64,000 nt of DNA from CAVQBP01 sp963740945. GTDB taxonomy: Bacteria; Bacteroidota; Ignavibacteria; Ignavibacteriales; Ignavibacteriaceae. Under the pieces are notes generated by a model. That model had not been told where the DNA came from and did not search any database. It saw only the letters and a list, made by a program, of their open reading frames with translations. Within the stretch, counting starts at the first letter, position 1; the number at the start of each line of letters is the position of its first letter. The position numbers and the translations under genes were made by a program. Below are positions 53,649 through 61,702 of the stretch, one piece after another. The stretch lies in contig CAVUGE010000009.1 of assembly GCA_963740945.1 (NCBI GenBank), positions 27,586 through 91,585 on the forward strand. Direction: 5' to 3'.

Positions 53649-53742
53649 AAGATGACATCTTTTCATGCTTATCAGAAGCAGTTATGAATTTATTCTCTTA
53701 TTATAAAATGATTTGTCACCCCGTTACTAAAGATGTCATCTT
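53649..53742. repeat. REPIN-like inverted doublet, copy 3
   Basis: AAGATGACATCTT (53649-53661) and AAGATGTCATCTT (53730-53742), 81 bp start to start. The interior again is unrelated to copies 1 and 2. It starts 10 bp after the GT9 stop codon. Confidence 0.78.
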
Positions 53743-53855
53743 TAATTCCCCTTTATTTATTTGTCTATTTTAGTTACAACAACGTAAACTGAATCTATAA
53801 GATGTTAAAACTTCAAACAATCTAATCCAAAGGCAACACCTTTCTTTAACAACTC

Positions 53856-53912
53856 TGAAACCGTTTTGAAACCGTTTTGAAACCGATTTGAATCCGTTTT
53901 GAAACCGTATTA
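53856..53912. repeat. 11-bp tandem repeat (TGAAACCGTTT)
   Basis: About five consecutive 11-bp units (GAAACCGTTTT three times, GAAACCGATTT, GAATCCGTTTT, GAAACCGTATT). Same period as the array at 5170-5231 but with a different unit. It lies in the gap before the penicillin-acylase gene. Further along (53950-54025) are short palindromes CTCCAGCGGAG and ACTCCGTAGGAGT. No gene is seen in 53639-54068. Confidence 0.85.
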
Positions 53913-54068
53913 AATCTATTATAAATAGAATTTTCCTATTTAGTGTCTTAGCTCCAGCGGAGCGAAATATTATTAGAAACAGAATAAACCACAGATATCC
54001 GCAACTCCGTAGGAGTGCTATATTGCTTTAATTTATTATCTTTGAATTATAACATAAAAGTAATTTCT

Positions 54069-56522
54069 ATGCCTAAATGGTTGAAAATAACTATTGGAGT
54101 TATTGTAAGTTTTATTATAATAATTGTAATCGGGGGAGCAATATTTTATCATATGCTCAAATCTTCACTGCCTGTATATACCGGCGAAATTAAAACGCAC
54201 GGAATAAAAAATGATGTAGTAATATACCGTGATAGCATGGCAATTCCCTATATTACTGCACAAAATGAAGATGATGCAGCTTTTGCACTTGGATATGTTC
54301 ACGCTCAGGAACGGTTATTTACAATGGACTTAATTAGACGTGCAGGTGAAGGCAGATTAAGTGAAATTTTCGGACCTAAGACTATTCCGTTTGATGAAAT
54401 GTTCAGAACAGTTGGTATAAAAAGAAATGTTGATGATATTTTAAAAAAGACCGACCCCAAAGTAATTAAATTTCTTAAATCCTATTCGGATGGTGTAAAT
54501 AAATATATAAAAGATTATAAAGGAAAATACCCTGTTGAATTTGATATTTTGGGCTATGATCCTTATAACTGGACTCCGGAGGATTGCCTGGTTATAGGAA
54601 GAATGATGGCCTGGGAGCTAAATATCAGCTGGTGGTCGGATATTACTTTTACACATCTTATTCAAAAATTCGGTGAAGAGAAGGTAAAAGAAATATTACC
54701 TGATTATCCCGAAAATGCACCTGTTATTGTTCCCCCTGAAATAAAAAAATACAGCTTAATAGATAATGACTTTATAAAGACAGATAAGAATTTTAGAGAA
54801 TTTATGGGAATGTCCGGTACCCATATGGGCTCAAATAACTGGGTTGTGGACGGAAAGAAATCTGTAAGCGGAAAGCCTATAATTGCTAACGATACTCATC
54901 TCCATTTTAGTGCTCCGGATAAATGGTTTGCTGCCGTAGTCCGAAGTGATAATTGGAATGCCGGAGGATTCACTTTACCGGGTATCCCTGCTATCATTAT
55001 CGGTAAAAATGAAAATATTTCCTGGACCGTTACCAATATAATGCTCGATGATGCCGACTTCTATATTGAAAAAATAGACTCAACAGGGAAAAATTATTTA
55101 TATAACGGGGAATGGAAGAAGCTAAAAATTTATTATGATACAATTAAAGTAAAAGATTCAGCCGATGTTATATTAAAAATAATTTCAACCGGTCACGGTC
55201 CGGTTATTTCAAATGTTCATCCCTATAATATTCTATATCCGGGAAATAAATTTAAGAATACTGCAGTCAGTATGGTATGGCTTGGTAATTATTATAGTAA
55301 TGAAATGTATTCTTTTTATAAGTTAAACAGGGCAGAAAATTGGCAGGAATTTAAGGAATCATTAGTTAATTATTCTGTCCCGGCACAAAATTTTGTTTAT
55401 GCAGATAAAGACGGAAATATAGGTTATGTTTTCGGAGGAAGGATACCTATAAGAGAAAATAACGGGGATTCATTTGTTTATGACGGAACTACCAGTAAAT
55501 ATGATTGGAAAGGTTTCGTTCCAACAAATGAATTGCCCTCTTTTATAAATCCGGCTCAAGATTATATTGCTACGGCAAATAATAAGACAACAAAAGATTT
55601 CAAATATCATATTTCAAATACATGGGAACCTCCATCAAGGATTGAAAGAATTGAGCAGCTTTTAACAGTTAAAAAGAAACATTCTGTCCGCGATTATCAG
55701 AAGTATCAAATGGATTTTATCTCTCCTTATGCGGAAATAATTACTAAATCTATTTTAGATGCATTTAACGGTGTTGAAATAACAGATAAAAACTTGCAGC
55801 TCTCCTTAGATCTTTTTAAGAAATGGAACTATGAGTTTAATCAATACAGCCAGGTCCCCTCTATCTATGCGGTTTTTTACAATCATCTCTTGAAAAATAT
55901 CTATTATGATGAAATGGGACACGATCTTTTTAATGAGTTTGTATTTATCGCAAACGTCCCCTATAACTCTGTATTAAAAGTACTAAATGATTCAACTAAT
56001 ACCTGGATTGACGATATCACTACTCATGAAAAAGAAACTAAGAACGACATAATTAGAAAAAGCCTTTCGGAGGCATTGACTGAACTGGAAAATAATTATG
56101 GAAAAGATGTAAAAATGTGGCAATGGGGGAAAATGCACCAGGTTGTATTCAAACACCCCTTCAGCGGTGTATCTTCTCTGATTGATCAGTATATCGATAT
56201 AGGCCCTTTCGAAATTGGGGGAGATGGAACTACTATCTTTAATACCGAATATCCCTTTTATGAAAGCATCAAAGAATTTCCACAATTCAGTCACAAAAAA
56301 TTCGAAAATATTTTAGGACCTTCAATGAGATATATTTTTGACTATTCAAAACCCGATCAATTTTATATGATACTTACTACCGGTGAATCCGGAAACGTTC
56401 TAAGCAGCCATTACAAAGATATGACTAAAATGTGGTTATCCGGTAAATATATAATAGTCAGAACGGATGAAGCTTCAATTACAAGAAATCATAGTAAATT
56501 CGTATTGAAATCGATCGAGTAG
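54069..56522 (+). CDS. Penicillin acylase family (Ntn hydrolase) protein
   Basis: An 817-residue Ntn-hydrolase of the penicillin amidase family. A membrane-spanning signal anchor (about 4-26, LKITIGVIVSFIIIIVIGGA) sends it to the periplasm. Precursors are usually cut internally to expose a catalytic Ser. Here GTHMGSNNWVVDGKKSVSGK contains the expected G-S-N-N-W site (Ser at about residue 257), followed by PIIANDTHLHF. The A-chain segment FALGYVHAQERLFTMDLIRR (about 74-93) is typical. The start at 54069 is preferred over the frame's earlier ATG (54015) because it starts the anchor. Substrates in this group are often N-acyl amides. The substrate here is unknown. Confidence 0.88.
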   Translation: MPKWLKITIGVIVSFIIIIVIGGAIFYHMLKSSLPVYTGEIKTHGIKNDVVIYRDSMAIPYITAQNEDDAAFALGYVHAQERLFTMDLIRRAGEGRLSEIFGPKTIPFDEMFRTVGIKRNVDDILKKTDPKVIKFLKSYSDGVNKYIKDYKGKYPVEFDILGYDPYNWTPEDCLVIGRMMAWELNISWWSDITFTHLIQKFGEEKVKEILPDYPENAPVIVPPEIKKYSLIDNDFIKTDKNFREFMGMSGTHMGSNNWVVDGKKSVSGKPIIANDTHLHFSAPDKWFAAVVRSDNWNAGGFTLPGIPAIIIGKNENISWTVTNIMLDDADFYIEKIDSTGKNYLYNGEWKKLKIYYDTIKVKDSADVILKIISTGHGPVISNVHPYNILYPGNKFKNTAVSMVWLGNYYSNEMYSFYKLNRAENWQEFKESLVNYSVPAQNFVYADKDGNIGYVFGGRIPIRENNGDSFVYDGTTSKYDWKGFVPTNELPSFINPAQDYIATANNKTTKDFKYHISNTWEPPSRIERIEQLLTVKKKHSVRDYQKYQMDFISPYAEIITKSILDAFNGVEITDKNLQLSLDLFKKWNYEFNQYSQVPSIYAVFYNHLLKNIYYDEMGHDLFNEFVFIANVPYNSVLKVLNDSTNTWIDDITTHEKETKNDIIRKSLSEALTELENNYGKDVKMWQWGKMHQVVFKHPFSGVSSLIDQYIDIGPFEIGGDGTTIFNTEYPFYESIKEFPQFSHKKFENILGPSMRYIFDYSKPDQFYMILTTGESGNVLSSHYKDMTKMWLSGKYIIVRTDEASITRNHSKFVLKSIE

Positions 56523-56553
56523 AATTATCATTGACTGCTATATTACTCAAACA

Positions 56554-56620
56554 TTGTCATTCTGAACGGAGTGAAGAATCTCATTGTTTGGGTAACTTCA
56601 ACTATTAATTTGAATCCTCA
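56554..56620. repeat. Fragment of the TGTCATTCTGA palindromic kernel
   Basis: TGTCATTCTGAACGGAGTGA and AAGAATCTCATTG match the left half of the element at 15473-15598. The right half is absent or too diverged to see. The gap 56523-56810 otherwise holds nothing that looks like a gene. Confidence 0.55.
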
Positions 56621-56810
56621 CCTTTACCAATTACTATGAAAAACCTCATAATAAATGAGAACAGCCTTAGGAAGTTTAGAATTTTGAATTTTATATTTGG
56701 AGCTTATTTGTTTTTTGTTATTTGTTCTTTGGAATTTCCCCCATATCATGGTGACCTTTATAAAATAATATGTTAAATTTGCACAACGAATAATATATAA
56801 TAAGAATCTG

Positions 56811-57776
56811 ATGAAAGTAATAGAGCATATACAAAATTTAAAGCAGCCGTTTATTAGTTTCGAGCTTATTCCCCCTAAAAGAGGCGGGGATATTAAAAGC
56901 CTGCTTGCAGTTCTCGATGATATAGCTAAATATAAACCTCCGTTTATCGATATAACCAGCCATTCTGCTGAAGTTGTTTATGATGAAACTCCAAATGGAA
57001 TAAAGAAAAAAATAAAAAGAAAAAGACCCGGCACGTTGGGAATTTGCGCTTTAATTCAGAATAAATACAATATTGATGCTGTGCCTCATGTGCTCACCAA
57101 AGGTTTTACAAGAGAGGAGACAGAAGATTTCTTAATAGAAATAAATTATCTTGGTATTGAAAACGTACTTGCAGTAAGAGGGGATGATCATGGATATGAT
57201 AAACCGATTCCCCTGGGTCGAAGCGTTAATCTGCTTACGAGCGAACTGGTAGAACAGATTGTAAATATGAACAATGGAAAATATCTTGAAGATAGTCTGC
57301 TCGATGCCAAACCGACCAACTTTTGTATCGGGGTGGGCGGCTATCCTGAAAAACATTTTGAAGCACCGAGCTTAAAGATTGATATCAAAAACGCCAAACA
57401 GAAGGTTGATGCTGGTGCGGAATATATTGTAACTCAATTGTTCTATGATAATAAATTCTATTTCGAATATGTAGATCAATGCAAGAAGGAAGGAATAAAT
57501 GTCCCCATAATTCCCGGATTAAAAATTCTAACAACAAAGGCGCATCTTATAAATATTCCTAAAAATTTCTTTATAAGTCTTCCAGATGAACTGGCTGATG
57601 AAGTTTATTCTTCCAAACCGGAACATGTCCTCGATATAGGAGTAGAATGGGCCGTTAAACAGGTAGAAGAATTATTAGAGAAGAATGTTCCTGGCGTACA
57701 TTTTTATATTATGCTGAACTCCCTTCCGGTAAAAAAATTAATGGAAAGATTAAAGTTGTTTAAGCAGATAGCCTAA
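56811..57776 (+). CDS. metF: Methylenetetrahydrofolate reductase
   Basis: Reduces 5,10-methylene-THF to 5-methyl-THF for methionine synthesis, using a flavin in a TIM barrel. Motifs are FISFELIPPKRGGDIKSLLA, DITSHSAEVVYDETPNG, GIENVLAVRGDDHGYDKPIP, KVDAGAEYIVTQLFYDNKF and VPIIPGLKILTTKAHL. It is 321 residues, a usual bacterial length, and does not have the long regulatory domain of eukaryotic forms. It is followed 15 bp later by a Gfo/Idh/MocA gene. Confidence 0.93.
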   Translation: MKVIEHIQNLKQPFISFELIPPKRGGDIKSLLAVLDDIAKYKPPFIDITSHSAEVVYDETPNGIKKKIKRKRPGTLGICALIQNKYNIDAVPHVLTKGFTREETEDFLIEINYLGIENVLAVRGDDHGYDKPIPLGRSVNLLTSELVEQIVNMNNGKYLEDSLLDAKPTNFCIGVGGYPEKHFEAPSLKIDIKNAKQKVDAGAEYIVTQLFYDNKFYFEYVDQCKKEGINVPIIPGLKILTTKAHLINIPKNFFISLPDELADEVYSSKPEHVLDIGVEWAVKQVEELLEKNVPGVHFYIMLNSLPVKKLMERLKLFKQIA

Positions 57777-57791
57777 AAAGAACAAAATGAA

Positions 57792-58787
57792 ATGTCAAAA
57801 GCAAAATTAAAATGGGGGGTTGCAGGTCTTGGTAGATTTGCGGAACAAACATTCATTCCAACCCTCTCTTTCTTAAGAAGGAGTGTACTTAACTCGGTCT
57901 TCAGCAATGATATTAACCGTGCAAAAAATATATCTGAAAAATTTGGAATAAAAAACAGTTTTGATAATTATGATGAATTCCTAAATTCGGATATAAATAC
58001 CGTTTATATTTCAAGCGCTAATTCTTATCATTATGAACAAGTAATCAAAGCTGCTAAATCGGGTAAGAATATATTATGTGAAAAACCTCTGGCTTTAAAT
58101 TCTTTACAGGCTGAAGAGATGGTCCGCGTATGTAAGGAAAACAATGTATTATTTTCAGTTGATTATCCTTACCGTTATCATCCTCAGATTATAAAAACCA
58201 AAGAATTAATTGATAATAACCTTCTCGGCAAAATTATTTCCATTAATCTTAACTTTAATATCGACCTTCCGCCCGGAGATAACTTCAGGTATAATAAAAA
58301 ATTAAGCGGGGGAGGTGCTTTAAGAGATCTTGGAACTCATCTAATTGATCTTCTGAGATATCTCGGCGGCGAATTTAATATTATCGGCGGTACCGTTGAT
58401 AATATTATTTATCAAAGCGGGGTAGAGGACTTTGCATCGGCATTGATTAAATTTAAGCAAAGCGGATATGGCTATTTTAGCTGCTCGTTTAATACGAAAA
58501 AAGCTTTCAACCGGATTGAAATATTTGGGCATAAGGGTGCTATTAGCCTGGACTCATTTATAGGATCAAAACATCCTTCTAAATTGTCAATTATGCTTGA
58601 CGGAGAACCTAAAAGATCTTTTCGAAAACGGGCTAATAAACTTTACTTCTTATTGAAATCAGTTCAAAAATCCTTCTTGAAAAATGAAGAGCCCCTGGTT
58701 ACTGGTAATGACGGATATATTAATATGAAATTGATGGAAGAGTTGGAGCGCATAGCTATGCCCAAAGAGCAAAGCGAGAAAGGTTAA
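57792..58787 (+). CDS. Gfo/Idh/MocA family oxidoreductase
   Basis: A 331-residue NAD(P)-dependent oxidoreductase, usually acting on sugars or inositol derivatives. The dinucleotide-binding start is WGVAGLGRFAEQTFIPTLSF. The catalytic EKP motif is in ILCEKPLALNSLQAEEMV, followed by VDYPYRYHPQIIKTKELI and GGGALRDLGTHLIDLLRYL with the second conserved His. The substrate is unknown. It ends 3 bp before a palindromic element that may act as its terminator. Confidence 0.9.
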   Translation: MSKAKLKWGVAGLGRFAEQTFIPTLSFLRRSVLNSVFSNDINRAKNISEKFGIKNSFDNYDEFLNSDINTVYISSANSYHYEQVIKAAKSGKNILCEKPLALNSLQAEEMVRVCKENNVLFSVDYPYRYHPQIIKTKELIDNNLLGKIISINLNFNIDLPPGDNFRYNKKLSGGGALRDLGTHLIDLLRYLGGEFNIIGGTVDNIIYQSGVEDFASALIKFKQSGYGYFSCSFNTKKAFNRIEIFGHKGAISLDSFIGSKHPSKLSIMLDGEPKRSFRKRANKLYFLLKSVQKSFLKNEEPLVTGNDGYINMKLMEELERIAMPKEQSEKG

Positions 58788-58790
58788 GTG

Positions 58791-58892
58791 GGTGACCAAA
58801 AAGTAATTTTCAAATTGAAAATCAGTGAAAATTTGTTAAAATCTGCTTCATCAGTGTTCTATTTTTAAGAAAATAATTACTTTTTGGTCACC
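58791..58892. repeat. Palindromic intergenic element, GGGTGACCAAAAAGT family, copy 4
   Basis: GGTGACCAAAAAGTAATT and its complement AATTACTTTTTGGTCACC frame AATCAGTGAAAATTTGTTAA and CATCAGTGTTCTATTTTTAA. It begins immediately after the oxidoreductase stop codon. Copies 2, 3 and 4 differ from each other mainly by deletion or gain of a TTAAAATCTG segment. Confidence 0.88.
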
Positions 58893-58963
58893 GACATCTA
58901 ACTTTCAGTATTTTCACACAACTCTGTAACAAATTTATAACAAGAACTAAAATATTAGATATT

Positions 58964-59980
58964 ATGAGTAAAAATAACAAACCAAAGATTGCTTTACTTC
59001 TTGGTGGTACATCACCTGAAAAAGAGGTATCAAAATCATCTGCTGCTTCTATTTATTTAGCCTTAAAAAATCTCGGCTATGAAACCGTTTTGGTAAATCC
59101 GGCTTACGGAATTAATCAGCCCAAAAATGATAATGATTTTTTTAATAAAAAAGATGATAATTTAATTTCAAATAGAAATTATGTTGAAGCCGTAAATTCA
59201 AAATTATTTGACGACATCGATCTTGCATTTATTGCACTTCACGGTAAGTACGGTGAAGATGGTACTATACAGTCTTTATTAGAATTGAGAGGTGTCAAAT
59301 ATACCGGGTCTAAGATATTAGCAAGTTCGATTTCCATGGATAAGGAAATGTCTAAAATTCTATTTAAACACTACAATATAAACACACCAAAATGGTTTTC
59401 TATAGGAAGAAATAATTTTGGAGAAGATGCAGTAGTAAATAGCATTAAAAAAGAATTCGGATTTCCATGTGTTATTAAACCTAATGACCAGGGCTCAACC
59501 GTAGGTCTAACAATCTGCAAAAGTGAAGTTGATGTGTCTGCCGCTGTAAATCTTGCATTGGAGTTTTCGGATAAAGCAATCCTTGAAGAATATATACCCG
59601 GAAGGGAAATAACAGTAACGGTTATTGAAAATAAAGCGTTACCCGTTTTAGAGATAAAGCCTAAACACAGTGTATACGATTATGAATGCAAATATACCAG
59701 CGGTATGAGTGAATATATTGTCCCTGCAGATGTTCCCAAAGAAGTTGAGCAGAAGCTTCAATCACAGGCTCTGCTGGCGTTTACTTCTTTAGGATGTGAA
59801 GTTTATTCAAGGATTGATTTCAGACTGAATGAAAAATTAGAAACCTATTGTCTGGAAGTAAATACTCTTCCGGGAATGACATCAACAAGTCTGGTCCCTA
59901 AAATGGCTAAAGCCGTAGGAATTCCTTTCGATCAATTAATTGATAAAATTATAAATTTAAGTTTGAGAGACAGCAGGTAA
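58964..59980 (+). CDS. ddl: D-alanine--D-alanine ligase
   Basis: Joins two D-alanines with ATP for peptidoglycan precursors. It is 338 residues. Motifs are LLLGGTSPEKEVSKSSAASI, DLAFIALHGKYGEDGTIQSL, then the ATP-grasp FPCVIKPNDQGSTVGLTICK and ILEEYIPGREITVTVIENKA. The C-terminal LEVNTLPGMTSTSLVPKMAK carries the metal-binding and D-Ala-contact residues. The gene starts a divIC/ftsB-rarA run, 9 bp from the next gene. Confidence 0.96.
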   Translation: MSKNNKPKIALLLGGTSPEKEVSKSSAASIYLALKNLGYETVLVNPAYGINQPKNDNDFFNKKDDNLISNRNYVEAVNSKLFDDIDLAFIALHGKYGEDGTIQSLLELRGVKYTGSKILASSISMDKEMSKILFKHYNINTPKWFSIGRNNFGEDAVVNSIKKEFGFPCVIKPNDQGSTVGLTICKSEVDVSAAVNLALEFSDKAILEEYIPGREITVTVIENKALPVLEIKPKHSVYDYECKYTSGMSEYIVPADVPKEVEQKLQSQALLAFTSLGCEVYSRIDFRLNEKLETYCLEVNTLPGMTSTSLVPKMAKAVGIPFDQLIDKIINLSLRDSR

Positions 59981-59989
59981 GTTTTTCAA

Positions 59990-60283
59990 ATGTCAAAACA
60001 GAAAAGCAGAAAATTAAAAATTTATATATTCTTAATACTATTTCTTACCGCACTGGCATTCCTTTTCTTTAACGAATTTGGAATATTGAAATATCAGAGT
60101 CTGAAAAATGAGGTAAAGTCGGTAAATGAAAAGATATCGGACACTAAAAAAGAAAATAAAGCTCTCGAAGGTGATATAGACTCGCTTCAAAAGAAAATTC
60201 CCGCAAAAATTGAAAAGACCGCAAGAGAGAAATATCATATGATTCGAAAAGGAGAAAAAGTTATTCAGATTAGGGAAAAATGA
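59990..60283 (+). CDS. FtsB/DivIC-like septum formation protein
   Basis: A 97-residue single-pass membrane protein that would take part in the divisome with FtsL- and FtsQ-like partners. A basic cytoplasmic tail (SKQKSRKLK) leads to a transmembrane helix (about 11-28, IFLILFLTALAFLFFNEF). A coiled coil follows (about 35-70, NEVKSVNEKISDTKKENKAL) and then the conserved ending REKYHMIRKGEKVIQI. Its stop overlaps the rarA start (60280-60283), so the two are translationally coupled. Confidence 0.88.
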   Translation: MSKQKSRKLKIYIFLILFLTALAFLFFNEFGILKYQSLKNEVKSVNEKISDTKKENKALEGDIDSLQKKIPAKIEKTAREKYHMIRKGEKVIQIREK

Positions 60284-61575
60284 AGGATAATTTGCAAATT
60301 CCTAAAGTACCTCTAGCAGAAAGAGTAAGACCTAAAAGCATTGAAGAATTTCAGGGACAAAAGTCTCTTCTGGATAAAGGAAAACCTATACGATTAATGA
60401 TTGAAAATGATACCTTAAGTTCATTTATTCTTTGGGGACCTCCCGGAACAGGGAAAACAACAATTGCAAGAATCATTGCTGAAAAGACAAAATCGGAGTT
60501 TCATCAGCTCAGTGCAGTCTCATCCGGTGTAAAAGATATCCGCAATATAATTGAAATCGCGGAACAGAATAAATTGATGAATAAAAGAACAATTTTATTC
60601 ATTGATGAAATTCACCGCTTTAATAAATCCCAGCAGGATGCGCTTCTCCATTCGGTAGAATCAGGATTATTAACTTTAATCGGTGCTACAACTGAAAATC
60701 CTTCTTTCGAAGTAATTCCGGCTCTAAGATCAAGAGCAAGGATTTATATACTGGAAGAATTATCTAAAGGCGATCTTGAAAACATCCTTAAATCGGCAAT
60801 TTCTAAAGATGAATTCTTATCCCATTTAAATATTAATTCTATTGATATAGACTTTTTAATTTATCTGTCGGGAGGTGATGCCAGAGCATTGCTTAGTATA
60901 TTTGAAAGTGCGGTAATTCAGGAATTAAATGCAGAACCAATCAATATTTCAAAAGAAGTTCTTGAAAACATTGTACAGAAAAAAAATATAATATATGATA
61001 AAGCCGGCGAAGAGCACTACAATGTAATTTCTGCTTTCATAAAAAGCGTAAGAGGAAGTGATCCTGATGCAGCTTTATACTGGCTTGCAAGGATGCTCGA
61101 AGGAGGGGAGGATCCTTTATTTATAGCAAGAAGACTGGTAATCCTTGCATCCGAAGACATCGGCAATGCTTCTCCTAACGGCCTGGTTCTTGCCGAAGCT
61201 GCTTTTGGTGCTGTTGATAAAATTGGTATGCCGGAAGCAAGAATTATTCTTGCACAATGTACCACATATCTAGCATCCGCTCCTAAAAGTAATGCTTCTT
61301 ATATGGGTATTGATACCGCTATATCAATAGTAAAAAACAAACCTCTTTATCCGGTTCCAATCCATTTAAGGAATGCTCCAACAAAACTTATGAAAGAAAT
61401 CGGTTACGGAAAAGAATATAAGTATGCGCATAACTATCCGGATCATTTCATTGAAGAAAATTATCTGCCCGATGAATTAAAAGGTTCTCAATATTATTTC
61501 CCCACCGACATTGGCCAGGAAAAAAATCTAAAAGAAAGATTAAAATCTCTCTGGAAAAACCTGAAGAAATACTAA
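60280..61575 (+). CDS. rarA: Replication-associated recombination protein A (AAA+ ATPase)
   Basis: A 431-residue clamp-loader-like AAA+ ATPase (RarA/MgsA) acting at stalled forks. The start is LAERVRPKSIEEFQGQKSLL, then Walker A GPPGTGKTTIARIIAEKT, Walker B ILFIDEIHRFNKSQQDALLH, the sensor TLIGATTENPSFEVIPALRS and the C-terminal MARMLEGGEDPLFIARRLVI, LAQCTTYLASAPKSNASYMG. It starts with an ATG overlapping the stop of the FtsB-like gene. The RarA length and domain order are normal. Confidence 0.95.
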   Translation: MKDNLQIPKVPLAERVRPKSIEEFQGQKSLLDKGKPIRLMIENDTLSSFILWGPPGTGKTTIARIIAEKTKSEFHQLSAVSSGVKDIRNIIEIAEQNKLMNKRTILFIDEIHRFNKSQQDALLHSVESGLLTLIGATTENPSFEVIPALRSRARIYILEELSKGDLENILKSAISKDEFLSHLNINSIDIDFLIYLSGGDARALLSIFESAVIQELNAEPINISKEVLENIVQKKNIIYDKAGEEHYNVISAFIKSVRGSDPDAALYWLARMLEGGEDPLFIARRLVILASEDIGNASPNGLVLAEAAFGAVDKIGMPEARIILAQCTTYLASAPKSNASYMGIDTAISIVKNKPLYPVPIHLRNAPTKLMKEIGYGKEYKYAHNYPDHFIEENYLPDELKGSQYYFPTDIGQEKNLKERLKSLWKNLKKY

Positions 61576-61625
61576 ATTATTCCTGGTTTCAATTTTCCAA
61601 CACTTAGATAATCATTTGCATTTCA

Positions 61626-61658
61626 AAACCTCCGAGATTTTCAAAATCTCGGAGGTTT
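61626..61658. terminator. Bidirectional terminator between rarA and dprA
   Basis: AAACCTCCGAGATTTT pairs with AAAATCTCGGAGGTTT, a 16-bp palindrome with a tiny loop. It resembles the CCTCCGGGG hairpin family at 35416 and 49637 but with GAGA in the stem. It lies 50 bp after rarA and 45 bp before the end of the convergent dprA gene, in the right place to end both. The nearby 61664-61698 tract is A/C-rich. Confidence 0.75.
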
Positions 61659-61702
61659 GTCCAAACCTGCGACAACCAACCACCAATCACCAACTTCCAA
61701 TA

